Position numbers and translations under genes: made by a program. A stretch of DNA of 64,000 nucleotides, taken from contig CM057476.1 in assembly GCA_030035585.1 (NCBI GenBank), positions 22,862,501-22,926,500 on the forward strand, given 5' to 3'. The stretch comes from Dugong dugon (lineage: Eukaryota; Chordata; Mammalia; Sirenia; Dugongidae). Shown here one piece after another: positions 44,409 through 56,072 of the stretch. A model generated the notes under the pieces. That model was not told where the DNA came from. It worked only from the letters and a program-made list of their open reading frames with translations, and did no database searches. Within the stretch, counting starts at the first letter, position 1, and each line of letters begins with the position of its first letter.

Positions 44409-45889
44409 GATTTTTTTTTTTATAAAACCAATCCTATTTTCATTCTCAAGGGGTAACTCTTAAAAAACACTCAGTATTTACACTTAAGGAGAACTAAAGA
44501 GAAAAAAATATGAAGAATTTTGAATTTAGGGAGATTTTCCTCATAAGCCAATATGGATAGGTAAAAAAATGCCATAAGACACGAGAAACGGGCTTTTAAA
44601 AATTCTTACATAAATGTATACTTCAAACATGCCTTCTCAGCATCACATCAACTAGCTTTTTAACTTACATAAATATATAGCCTGAATTTTTATTCTTGTC
44701 AAGATCATCTTACAGAGCCGCCTATTATTTCTTTTTTGTTATTCCACCTATTAGTTAAGGAATTCTCTGACCTAGTTTTCTACAACCTTTGAATAGTGCA
44801 GAATTGAAATAATGTAACAGGTTAAAAAAACAGAGAAGCCTTTACTTATTCATTCTTGCTGGCACACTCACCTGGGTGCTAATCCAGGCCAATATATGTA
44901 ACCACTGTAGCTACTTAAAACTGAAAATGGCATTAATGATTTTTGAAATAACACAACTGAGAATTAGGCCAAGAAGACAAAAGCATGAAGCATTTATCTA
45001 TCATAGTCAAAAAATATAAATGCTCTTTTAAAAAAAATACTGTCTCACTTCACATTACCTATAAGGTAGGCTTCAGAACCGATTTTCTCCCTTGTGCATA
45101 AAAATGCATTTAATCCTCATAACTCAATTAACATTTGAACCAACAACTCATTGACTTTTTAGAGAATGGCAATTCAAAAAAATTATTTCGCTAAACATGA
45201 GCTGAATTAACTGCTTAACTTTATTATAGTTTCTGTGAGTTTCACAGGTTTAAAAAAAAAGAGGCCCAATTTTGCTATTGATGATAGGGTGGAGACTGGG
45301 AGGAGGTAAGAGAGGAGGAAAAAAATAAACTGGGTAAGTGTTGGCCTGACAAGAAGTTTGGAAATAAATTTTTCCCAAGCTCTAAACGTTACTTGATAAG
45401 TATTAAAAAGGCTATATTCCACATGGTCAATTTCCTGGTACTGCTAACAATACTTAGCATTGTAGAATCTGGCACTACTCAGTCTCCATCCAGCTCTGTA
45501 AGGTCAGTGGGGTAACCTACAAAATCCTGAAAAGGGATTCATCACCACAGTTCCAGGCTCGTTTCTGCTACTGGCTAAGCTATACAGGTAAGGGAAGTAA
45601 GTATATATGTCAGAGAAGTCAACATTAAATAAATATTTAAAGAACACGGGAAAGCGGAGACTTCCAACTAGTCAAAACTCCTATTAGCTAAGTTCATACA
45701 TAGTAGTTCAGGATAAGAAACCCGACCTACCCCTAAGAGTGAAATGCATATAAGAATACTTGACAAAACATAAGAAAATGTGAAAGTGAAAGTAAGTGAA
45801 GCCCCATTGTCAATTACAGTAGCTATTCTTAAGACTAGTATTGAGGACTATCAGAAATACTTTTCCTTTGATGTAATTCTCAGGATTTG
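44409..45889. other. MTMR3 intron, no recognised element
   Basis: AT-rich unique intron of about 1.5 kb. No gene, RNA or named repeat is supported on either strand. Confidence 0.5.
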
Positions 45890-46055
45890 CAGGAAAATAA
45901 TCCAAGAAGCAGGGAGGATTGGAGGGAGATGAAATAAGAGTGGCTAAGAACTGATGATTAATGCAGTTGATTGACAGGTATGAGTGTTCATTGTACTATT
46001 CTCTCTTTGCATATGCTTGAAGTTTTCCTTTATAAAACATTCAAATACATTTTCT
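45890..46055 (+). repeat. Old L1M-like 3' end
   Basis: Text such as gtgttcattgtactattctc followed by cttgaagttttcctttataa is typical of old L1M tails. The family is uncertain. Confidence 0.5.
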
Positions 46056-46060
46056 TAATG

Positions 46061-46482
46061 CTTGTCGTTAGGTGCTGTCAAGTTGGTTCCAACTCATAGC
46101 GACCTTACGTACAACAGAACAAAACGTTGCCAGGTCTTATGACATCTTCACAATTGCTGCTATGTTTAAGCCCACTGTTGAAGTCACTGTGTCAATCAAT
46201 CTTGCTGAAAGGTTCTCTTCTTCGCTGACCCTCTACTTTACCAAACATGATGTCCTTTCTCCAGGGACTGGTCACTCTGATAACATGTCCAAAGTACACG
46301 AGACAAAGTCTCACCATCCTCGCTTCTAAGGAGCATTTCTGCCTGTACTTCTTTCAAGATAGATTTGTTCATTCTTCTGGCAGTCCGTGCTATATTAAAT
46401 ATTCTTTACCAACACCATAATTCAAATGCATCAATTCTTCTTTTGTCTTCCTTACTCATTGTCCAGCTTTCGCAAGCATATA
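46061..46482 (-). repeat. RTE LINE 3' end, minus strand
   Basis: Inverted RTE tail: gttggttccaactcatagcg, atgatgtcctttctccaggg, tcttctggcagtccgtgcta and cattgtccagctttcgc, ending in a short A run. Confidence 0.9.
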
Positions 46483-46522
46483 AAAAAAATCACACTCCAA
46501 TCTCACATAAGAACTTTTAGGA

Positions 46523-47198
46523 AAACAAATGCTGGCAAGGTTGTGGAGAAACTGGAACCTTCATCCACTGCTGGTGGGAATGTAATATGCTACAGTCACT
46601 GTGGAAAACAGTCAGGTGGCTCCTCAAAAAGCTGAAACTAGAACTACCGTATGATCCAGCAATGTCCAATCCTAGGTACATACCCAGAAGAAGTGAAGGC
46701 AGGAACACAAACAGAAACCTGTACACCAATATTCAATGCAGCACTTTTCACAATAGTCAAAAGGTGGAAAAAACCAAAATGTCCGTCAATAGATGAACGG
46801 ATAAATAAAATGTAGTATATACATACAATGAAATATTACGCAGCCGTAAAAAGAAATGAATTTCTGATGCATACCACAACATGGATGAATCTTGAAAATG
46901 TTATATGCTAAGTGAAATAAATCAGTCACAAAAGGACAAATACTGTATGATCTCACTTACATGAAATAAGCAAATATATGGCAAGCAAAGATCCCAGGGG
47001 AGGGAGGGAGAAAGGGGTATTTTTTGCTTAGGGGGCATTGAGTTTATGTTAATGGTAGTGGAATAGTTTGAAAAAGGATAGCAATAATAGTGGCACAACA
47101 TGAGAAATGTAATCAGTGTCAATGAATTATAAATGTGAAGTTGTACTGTCAAATGTTTTGGTATGTGTGTTTTCAGCACAATTAAAAAAAAAAAAAAG
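46523..47198 (+). mobile_element. Old L1 LINE 3' end with target duplication
   Basis: C-terminal ORF2 remains (ETGTFIHCWWECNMLQSL-like; LPYDPAM; FNAALFTIVKRWKKPK-like) and an old 3' end with ggggcattgagtttatgtta and an A tail. Flanks gaacttttagga (46511-46522) and gaacctttagga (47199-47210) form a target duplication with one difference. Confidence 0.88.
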
Positions 47199-47397
47199 GA
47201 ACCTTTAGGAGTATAAGAGGAAGGGGAGGATGCTCCTCTCAAATTAGTATAGAGCTATAACATTAAAAACAAAAAGTAAGTTCAATACTCCTGAATTCTC
47301 TATAGAAAAAGGATTAAGGATATACAACCTAAATGCTAAAACAATACAGTATACAGTTACTTAAATCAACAGTTCAACAACTTAAACAATGTTATAA

Positions 47398-47611
47398 AAC
47401 CAAAAAACCAAACCCACTGCCATTGAGTTAATTCCAACTCATGACAACTCCCTGTATTACAGAGTAGAACTGTTCCATAGGATTTTCTTGGCTGTAATCT
47501 TTACTGAAGCAGATCACTAAGGCTTTCTTCTGCTACGCTGCTAGGTAAGTTCGAACTGCCAACCTTTAGGGTGGTAGTCTAGCATAAACCATTTGCCCCA
47601 CCCAAGGACCT
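47398..47611 (-). repeat. AfroSINE, long subtype
   Basis: Tail aaacccactgccattgagtt, middle ggctgtaatctttactgaag, head aaccatttgccccacccaag. The shared flank aatgttata lies on both sides. Confidence 0.9.
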
Positions 47612-47664
47612 CCTGAAAAATGTTATACAGTTAGTAAAATGAACATTAAGAATCTAATGAATCA

Positions 47665-48058
47665 GGACTGGTTGAGACTGGAGGACTCCCTGAGACTACT
47701 GCCCTGAGATATTCTTCAAACCTTGAAGCAAAATTAACCCCTGTGGTCACCTTGTAGCTAATTAACAAATTTGCTCAAAAAATTATGAATATCACCTGTA
47801 AGTACTGTGCTCCTTTAAAGTCACCTATGTGAGACCAAACGGACAATTACTTTAAAACAGAAATGAGAATGCAAGAGGGCCGAGAAACTAGATTAACAGA
47901 AATGGAACAAACAGAATGGAAATAATGAGAATGTTCACGCACAGTGAAGAATGTAACCAATGCCACTGAACAATTTGTGTAGAACTGTTGTTGCATGGAA
48001 ACCTAAACTGCTGTTCGAACCTTCACTGAAAACATAATTATTTAAAAAAAAAAAAAAA
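47665..48058 (+). mobile_element. Short L1 3' end with exact 17-base duplication
   Basis: A 5'-truncated 3'UTR (actactgccctgagatattc, ctttaaagtcacctatgtga, accaatgccactgaacaatt) with an A tail. It is flanked by aagaatctaatgaatca at 47648-47664 and again at 48059-48075. Confidence 0.9.
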
Positions 48059-48075
48059 AAGAATCTAATGAATCA

Positions 48076-49397
48076 ACATGGAAAATTTATCCAGCGAAAT
48101 AGAAAATTACGTTATGGTTCTAACTCTATAAAATATAAATATATGTGGATACTGACTAGTTAGAAAGTGATACAACTCACGGGCTTTGGTGGTGGAATTG
48201 TAAATGAAATTTTGTAAAAAAAAAAAACTTGTTATAATGCTTTTTTATGATTAAAGAAAAAAAAAATGCATGGACACACTGTCCTCTTCACTACCACATG
48301 CAGAGGAATCTTCAGAGCACAGCACAGAGGGAACACACTAGGAAGGACTGTCTGCTGGGCACCACAGACCTCAGCAGTGCTGTGAGGAGAACCACACTGT
48401 TACTATCTGTGTGGTGTGCAATGCAGAACAAAACCCTCATTAGCAGTGGCATACATGCCACATAAATACTAGGCAAAAACTTTTTCAGTGCATAAAATCC
48501 TTGTGGAAAAATCAATAAAATCGAATATAGTCTAGAGAAATGATATTAAAAGTTCATCGATGTCTGGGTATAGGATACATCAGAAAGTTGTGATCCCATA
48601 AACTAAGAAAAACTGACTCAGCTTTAAGATGGGGGCACTTACCTTTCTCCTCACCTCCCTTTTAATATGACATTTCTGCACAACTAGTTTTCTTTTGTTT
48701 TTAATTCTGAAAAGCATTTTCCACCCATATCCCTAATGAAGCTTGAAATTAACATGGCCTTTTCAATTCCTTCTTTGTGCAGCAGCATGAAATAGAGTTT
48801 GGATCCAGGAAACATCACAAGGTAGGAGCAGGGCAATACCACAGAGCATTTCTTTTTTAAAGACCCTGGAGCACTGATCATATATCCTCGGGATTGATGA
48901 CAAAGTGGTTGGCTCATTGCTCTACCTTCTCTGCCCGGACTGGCCCACAAATGGCCCACAAGTCACTGAAACGCCCATTATATGCTCTTTTTGGTCAAGG
49001 CACAGGAAACAGGGTGTGCAGAGCTGTTCCATCTTCTATGGGATAAAAATACTGTCTTAAAAAGAGGGAACAGGAAAGGTAGGGAGCTGCTTCTATCCCG
49101 AAAGGTAAACTCATAAAGAACATGCACGTGACCATATCACAATCCCCTAAACACACCCCCACCCCAAAAAAGGAAAAAAAAAAAGGTTTTCACTACATCC
49201 TACCTCCTAAGAAAGCTGGTGTGTAAAACCATAAATTTTAGTCTTGACTCCATTTTACTAGCTGATTGAAAAATAACTGGAACACTCTATAATTATTATG
49301 CAAACAATAAAAGAAAGAAGGGGACAAGACAAGCTTTCAGGGAAAAAGTAAAATGATTTCTTCCCCCCAAAAAAATGGGTAACTATGAATCTACGTG
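48076..49397. other. MTMR3 intron, no recognised element
   Basis: Unique intron sequence with several A runs (near 48217, 48256 and 49170). No exon or named repeat is supported. Confidence 0.5.
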
Positions 49398-49600
49398 GGA
49401 GTACCTGGGTGGTACAAATAGCTAAAAGGCTTGGCTGCTAAACGAAGGCTGGAGGTTCAAGTCCATCTAGAGGCACCTCAGAAGAAATGCCTGCTGATCT
49501 ACTTCTAAAAAATCAGCTATTGAAAACCCTATGGAGCACAGCTCTGAGACACATGGGGCACTATAAGTTGGAATCGACTTGATGGTAACTGGTTGGTTTT
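49398..49600 (+). repeat. AfroSINE, long subtype
   Basis: Head gtacctgggtggtacaaata, middle gatctacttctaaaaaatca and gaaaaccctatggagcacag, tail cactataagttggaatcgac. It sits 75 bases from the donor of the MTMR3 start exon, on the opposite strand. Confidence 0.9.
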
Positions 49601-49675
49601 ATGGACTTATTAGTGTTCACTTAATTGTCAGGTTAGAGTTCAATTCCATTTTTCTTGTCATTTCCTTGTACTTAC

Positions 49676-49756
49676 CATGACAGGGGTCCCAGATTAGGAG
49701 GAGAGATCCCCACCCCTTCAGTATCTGGCAGACTCTTCTTTCCCTTATGCTGAGAT
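49676..49756 (-). CDS. MTMR3: MTMR3 start-codon exon (5'UTR plus ATG)
   Basis: This exon is 81 bases long: 78 bases of 5'UTR followed by an ATG that forms its last three bases (49678-49676). On the minus strand the acceptor is a strong pyrimidine tract ending in TTTTTAAG at 49757, and the donor is ATG|GTAAGTA. The start context is GTCATGG, with G at -3 and G at +4. An in-frame TAA lies 18 bases upstream of the ATG, and the exon has no earlier ATG. The known MTMR3 protein starts M-D-E-E-T, and the next coding exon (28898-28987) opens directly with the GAT GAA GAG ACT codons for DEET. An exon ending exactly in ATG is therefore what is required. The assignment rests on this phase match and the splice sites; I could not align a transcript. 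At least one further 5'UTR exon and the promoter should lie upstream, outside the window. Confidence 0.85.
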
Positions 49757-50589
49757 CTTAAAAAGAAAAAAAAGGGCAAAATTGGACATAATTTTTCCCC
49801 AACTGGCCATACCCTAATTAAAGAGATTGTATACACATGGACCTAAAGACCTAACCAGAGTCAGCCATGAAAAATTTCAATATCAACTAATTCTTACTTG
49901 TTAAATCCAAATTCTATGATGCCTTTGTAAAATCCTCCTGGTCTTAACTTTTTCTGCAAAAAATGTATTAACGGCTCACATTCCTGTTGCTGACAGTAAT
50001 ATGACAAATGTCTTAAAACTTGGTTGAAAATAATAAGGCAGTAATAATTCAAATTAATCTGCAAATATAAAAACTATATTCTTACAATATTGAAGGATGT
50101 TTTGTAGTTATCTGTAAATTCAAAACGGATCCCTATCAGTAGGCACCAAACTGGCTTAAAAAGGAAAATGTGAAAAAAATTGTCTTATTACCCCAATATT
50201 CTATACTCTTCTGAAAACTTACATAAATTGTGCTAATACCTTTACCTGGTTTTTAAGGATCAACTCAACAACAATCGGTTTCAGGTTTTTTGGTGGGTTT
50301 TCAAGGACAACACCAAGTTCTAGCTGTAACTTCTCCTAAAAGGCTTAAGATCATACCACATGATTTTACCAAATGAATGTTTACAGCCTATCCATAAGCT
50401 AGATTTTTCTTCTATTAATTGTCTACATTCACAATAACTCAGTCTTCAAGAAAGTAAGACTAAATTCAGAAACTGAAGTGCCAGTACAAATACTGCAGAA
50501 CTCTGAAAAGAAAGCTCAATAGTTATAAATTAGGATAACCAAGTAACTCTTGATTGAACTAAATTTTGAAAGAAGACATCAGGAGAATC
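49757..50589. other. Intron upstream of the MTMR3 start exon
   Basis: AT-rich sequence. A possible SINE-tail scrap lies at 50259-50297 (gatcaactcaacaacaatcg). No upstream 5'UTR exon is recognisable here. Confidence 0.45.
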
Positions 50590-50660
50590 TTATTTGTTTG
50601 TCTGAGGTGGGTAGGAAGAAAGAAAAAAAAGAGAGAGGTTAAGAAGAAAAGGCAAAAAAG

Positions 50661-51130
50661 ATGTGGTGTAATGGATTGCTTTTGTGTGGTCTTTCTAGCC
50701 ATGGTCTTGTAACTCCCACCCAGATGATAAGGTAAGACTGGGTGATAGGGTAATTGTAGTCCACCAAAGGGAGTGGTCAGTTTTGCTATCCCGCTGGGCT
50801 TGAAAGGAGCCACCCCAGAGGCAAGAAAGGAGAAGAACCCACCACCATCAAGGAAGGAGAGCCCAGCAGGAGGCCCGCAGGAGACGGTGCAGTGGGCTCC
50901 CTGGCCCACGGAGTGAGAAAGCTGAGTGTCTTTGGGCAGAGACTGAGGGTCAGGGAGAGGCAAGCCTGCAAGCACGGCTGGGAAGAGGCTGTCCTGATGG
51001 AAGAACTGTATCCTTGAGTGTTGCTGAGCCTGAATTGTAATCTGTTACTTCCCTAATAAACCCCATAACCGTGAGTTTGGTCTGTGAGTTCTTTGTGGCC
51101 ATTGCAATGAATTATCGAACCCTTATTATT
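50661..51130 (+). repeat. LTR-like interspersed repeat, unassigned
   Basis: A purine-rich stretch (aagaagaaaaggcaaaaaag) is followed by TGTGGTGTAATGG, a GC-richer body, and cttccctaataaaccccata with an AATAAA signal about 75 bases from the apparent end. The layout resembles a solitary LTR. I recognise the text as repetitive but cannot assign a family or exact edges. Confidence 0.4.
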
Positions 51131-51404
51131 AAGAGTTAGGTGTTGTTGTATAGATACCTTTTAAAGATCACTTTAAAGAAACACCTATTAGATAAATACA
51201 AAAAAAAAAAAAAAAGAGCTGTCCTAATGTTATACAAATGGTATTTGTGTTTTACAATTAAATTTCTAACGACAGCATCATATACACATTCAAAAACTAC
51301 TATCTCTTAAACAATTTAAATGGAGTGAATCTGACATGTTCTGCAAAATTTATTTAACTCCAAATGCACCTCCAATGCACATTAATATCAAAAATGTAGG
51401 TGGA
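51131..51404. other. MTMR3 intron, short AT-rich stretch
   Basis: Includes a 16-base A run near 51200. Nothing else is recognised. Confidence 0.4.
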
Positions 51405-51640
51405 ATGTGGAGAACTTGGAATCCTTATACACTGCTGTTGGGAATGGTGCATCCTCTATGGAAAGAGTTTGGTAGTCCCTAAAAAACTTAAGAGTCACCA
51501 TATGATCCATCAATTCCACTCCCAGGTATATACCGAAGAGAATTAAAAAACAAATGTCCACACAAAACTATGGACATAAATGTTCACAGCAGCCTTATTC
51601 ATAAAAGTCAAAACGTGGAAACAACCCAAATGTCCAACAA
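51405..51640 (+). repeat. Old L1 ORF2 C-terminal fragment
   Basis: Old L1 sequence: cttatacactgctgttggga, ccatatgatccatcaattcc, cccaggtatataccgaaga, gttcacagcagccttattca and ggaaacaacccaaatgtcca, all in the normal ORF2 3' order. It is cut off at the start of the next L1. Confidence 0.85.
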
Positions 51641-53280
51641 CAAAATGACAGCAATAAACTCACAGCTATCAATTATCACACTGAATGTAAACTGCTTATG
51701 TACCCATAAAGAGACAGAGAGTGACAGAATGAATAAAAAAACAGGACCCATCAATATGCTGTCTACAATAGACACATCTTAAGACACAAAGACATAAATA
51801 TATTAAAGAATGGAAAAAATACATCAAGCAAACAGCGATCAAAAAAAGAGCACGAGTGGCAATATTAATCTCAGATAAAATAAACTTTAAGGCAAAATCC
51901 ACAAGAAAAGACAAGGAAGGACATTACATAACGATTAAAGGGACAATCCACCATGAGGACATAACTATAGTAAATATCTATGTACTCAATTCAGGGCTGC
52001 AAAACACATAAAACAAACTCTTAACAGCACTGAGAAGAGAAATTGACAGTTCCACAATAACAGTAGGAGACTTCAACACGGCACTTAGAACATCCAGAAA
52101 GAAACTCAACAAAGATAAAGAAGATCTACAGGCCACAACCAACTAACTTAACCTCACAGACATATATAGAATACTCCACCCAACAGCAGCAAAGTACACA
52201 TTATTTTCCAATGCACATGGAATGTTCTCCAGAAAAGACCGTATCTTAGAATACAAAGTAACCCTCAACACTGAGATAATACAAACCATCTTCTCTGATA
52301 AAAACGCTAGAAAAGTAGCAATTAATGACAGAAAGAACAACAGAAAAATATCAAATGCATGGAAAATGAGTTAAAACTTTGCTGAAAAACCACTGGGTAA
52401 AAGAAGAATTCTAAGATGAATCAAAAAATTCCTAGAATCAAACAGGAATGAAAATACATCATACCAAAACCTTTCGGACACAGCAACGGCAATGCTAAGA
52501 GGTCAATTTATAAAAACAGATGCACACATCAAAAAAGAAGAAAGGGACAAAACTCAAAACATTAGCTATATAACTCAAACAAATTGAAAGGGAGCAGCAA
52601 AAGAAGCCCAGAGCCACTAGAAGAAAATAATAAGATGATCAGACCAGGAATAAATGAAATAGAGATTTGAAAACAATAGAAACAATCAACAAAATCAAAA
52701 GTTGGTTCTTTGAAAGGATCAACAAAATCGACAAACCAATGGCCAAACTGGCAAAAGAAAAATAGGAGACGAAGCAAATAACCCAAATAGGAAATGAGAG
52801 GGGGACCATTACAACTGACTCAACAGAAATAAAAAGGATCACAACAGAGTACAGTGAAAAACTATACTCTAACAAATATGAAAATCTAGAAGAAATGGAT
52901 AAATTTCTAGAAACACACTACCTACCTACATTAACACAAACTGAGGTCGAAAATCTGAACAGACCCATAACAAGAGAAGAGACTGAAAAGGTAAGAAGAG
53001 CTCACACCAATACTACTCAAACTATTTCGAAAACAGGGGAAAAAAGGATACTTCCAAATTCATTCTCTGAAGCCAGTATAACTCTGATAACAAAGTCAGA
53101 TAAAGACACCATAAAAAAAGTAAAATTACAAACCAATATCTCATAAACATAAATGAAAAACTTCTCAACAAAATTCTAGGCAATAGAATTCAGCATCATA
53201 TCAAAAAATAATAATAATACACCACGACCAAATGGGATTCATACCAGATATGCAAGAATGGTTCAACATTAGAAAATCAA
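51641..53280 (+). mobile_element. Outer L1, left part (start of ORF2 to RT)
   Basis: The element opens at the ORF2 start codon (51645): MTAINSQLSIITLNVNCL, the usual N-terminus of the L1 endonuclease. It continues through endonuclease remains and the linker ([21 protein letters not shown]-like text near 52690) into RT, stopping after caacattagaaaatcaa. Many stops and frameshifts, plus a shortened RT segment, make it dead. The rest of the same element resumes at 60878. Confidence 0.92.
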
Positions 53281-54630
53281 TCAGGAGGCGGGGCCAAGAT
53301 GGCAGAGTAGTCAGATGCTTCCTGTAGTCCCTCTTACAACAAGGACCAGAAAAAAACAAGTGAATTGATTATATATGACAATCTAGGAACCCTGAACATC
53401 AAAGGCAAAGTTGAGAAATCAGACTGAGTGGCAGGGGGAGGGAGAGATGGTTCGTAAGCAGTGAAGAGTTGCCAGACCTGACCTGGTGGGAGGTGGCGCC
53501 CTTCAGGCCAGACCAGCTCACGTGCACAGTGTGGCAAGCACTGGCACTCGGGAGGCATTTTCCGTATCGGGAGAGACCCAGCGGCAAGAGTCTACTCAGA
53601 CATCCAGGACCAGTGAGAAGCAGCACTCAATTGGCAAAAGATAAGTACTTGTGTCTAACCGACGTGTGAATCAAAAAATACCCCCTTTGGGAAAACCTTC
53701 TCTCTCATTTACCTGCTGCCTCCCCACTCTGTACCACGTCCCGGGCCAGCTTCAGTGATTGCCGCATCCCCTGGGCCAGAAGTAGGACCCGTCATGCACC
53801 CTGAGCCATTCTCCTGGCCTTAGAGAGGGAACAAATTAACAAAACAGGAAAAAAAAAAAAAAAATCTGCCAGCTCTCCTAAGCCAGGAACTCAGGGTAGG
53901 CACAGCTCCTTTGCCTAGGCACAAGAATAAGGGCTCCATGGACATTAAATGCCTTTCACCCCTGCATAAACCTGTGTGGGCCCATTTAAACAGCACAGGC
54001 CCCCATTATTATGGTACAACAGGGTATATACCTGAAGTCTAACTTCAACTGTATCAGCTATACGGTAAAGTGGCGCATTCAAGACATCTGACACTACTCT
54101 TCCCATTAATCAGGGTCCCCACCTACCCACATCAGGGGCCTGAGGACTGGTGATTCCACCCATACCACCTAGCCACCCGTGATAGGGGTCCAAGAATAGT
54201 CATTACAGCCAATAGTACTGGGTGCTTATACTCCAGCTGCAAAACACCCACCTACTCACTCTAGGAAACAGGGACATGCTTTCCCACCAGACACTCAGGG
54301 GCAGCAGTCAGACCCCCACGTTGCTTAGTGCGTGTCCCCCTACTGCAGCAAGATACCTGTGTCTACACCAATCACCCATGTCTGTCTAGGACTGTAGGTG
54401 AGAGCCTGCACCACACACTTGGTGACAGACTACCTGGATACCTGAGCTGAATTCATACATGAAAAGAGACTCCTGGGCTCACATATCTAGGAACAGATCT
54501 AACCACCTGATGACGTGACATTAGAGCTTCAAAGCCACCAATAATCAAACCAGCTTACAGCCTATTTGGGCATAACAAAACAAGAAGCACAGTAAGCAAA
54601 CATAAAATAAGGAAGTATAATAACTTCTCG

Positions 54631-55616
54631 ATGGCTCGGAGAAAACAGTCAATATCAAATCACATAAAGAAGCAGACCATGATGGCTTCAGCAAGCTCCC
54701 AAAATAAAGAAGCAAGAAATTTTCCAGAGGAAGAGAACTTCATGGAATTACCAGAGGTAGAACACAAAAGATTAATATACAGAACTTTTCAGGAGATCAG
54801 GTAAAATGTAGAACTCAGGCAAAGCAAAAGAAGATCTTCAGAAATTTATTCAAGAGCATATACAACAAATTTAACAGTCTTCAAGAATCCATGCAGAGAC
54901 AGCAACCAGAAATCCAGAAGATTAACAATAAAATTTCAGAATTAGACAACTCAACAGAAAGTCATAAGAGCAGAACTCAGGCAACAGAAGCCAGAATTAG
55001 TGACACTGAAGATAAAGCACTTGACAGCAACATATTTCAGGAAAAATCAGATAAAAGGATTTTAAAAAATGAAGAAACCCTAAGAATTATGTGGGATTCT
55101 ATCAAGAGTAATAACCTATGAGTAACTGAAGTACCAGGACGGGGAGGATAACAGAAAATACAAAGAGAATTGTTGAAGATTTGTTGGCAGAAAACCTCCC
55201 TGATATTGTGAGAGATGAGAAGATACCTATCGAAGATACTCATCAAACCCCACATAAGGTAGATCCCAAAAGAAAGTCACCAAGACATATTATAATCAAG
55301 CTTCCCAAAACCAAAGATAAAGAGAGAATTTTAAGAGCAGCTAGGGATAAACGAAAAGTCATCTACAAAGGAGAGTCAATAAGACTAAGCTTTGACTATT
55401 CAGCAGAAACCAGGCAGGCAAGAAGCCAATGCGATGACATATACAAAGCCTTGAAGAAAAAAACTGCCAGCCAAGAATCATTTACCAAAACTGTCTCTCA
55501 AATATGATAGCAAAATTAAGGCACTTCCAAATAAACAGAAGTTTAGGGAATTTGCAAAAACCAAACCAAAATTACAAGAAATACTAACGGGAGTCCTCCG
55601 GTTGGAAAATCAGTAA
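54631..55616 (+). pseudogene. L1 ORF1 remains
   Basis: L1 ORF1 encodes an RNA-binding chaperone that forms trimers. This copy starts MARRKQSISNHIKKQTMMAS, has a middle part rich in E, K and Q with heptad-like spacing (SELDNSTESHKSRTQATEAR), and a C-terminal half with ENLPDIVRDEKIPIEDTHQT and IIIKLPKTKDKERILRAAR. It ends LQEILTGVLRLENQ and a stop at 55616. The frame is interrupted by stops and shifts near 54800 and 55120-55150 and again near 55460. Confidence 0.85.
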
Positions 55617-56072
55617 TATTAGATAACAACTGAAGACTAGAACACAGGGCAGAGCAACCAGATGGCAACCCAGATAGGGAAATAACAAAAATAAACTGCA
55701 GCTAAAACAATGAAAATAGGGGAACAGAAATGTGAATATGTAACACATGACAAGAATAAAAGAAAAAAGAGGGACTAAAAAATGTAGTCATAGATTTTTC
55801 ATATAAAATGGAAGTCAATGCAATATACAGAAATGAAAAGACTGGTATAAACTTAGAAAAATAGGGGTAAATATTAAGGTAACCACAAAGGAAACTAACA
55901 ACCCTACACATCAAAATAAAAAACGTAAAGACTCAGCAAATACAAAATCAAAAACAAAAAAAAAATGATGAGAAGAAAATACCTAAAGAAAAACTACTCA
56001 ACACAGAAAATTAAGTGGAACAAAGAGACTGTTAAAAACACACACACACACACAAAAAAAAAACACATCAAA

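Noticed and set aside
53334-53626. Minus-strand open frames inside the L1 5'UTR
   Set aside because: They overlap the L1 5'UTR, which begins with its standard motif at 53281, and resemble no antisense ORF that I can support.
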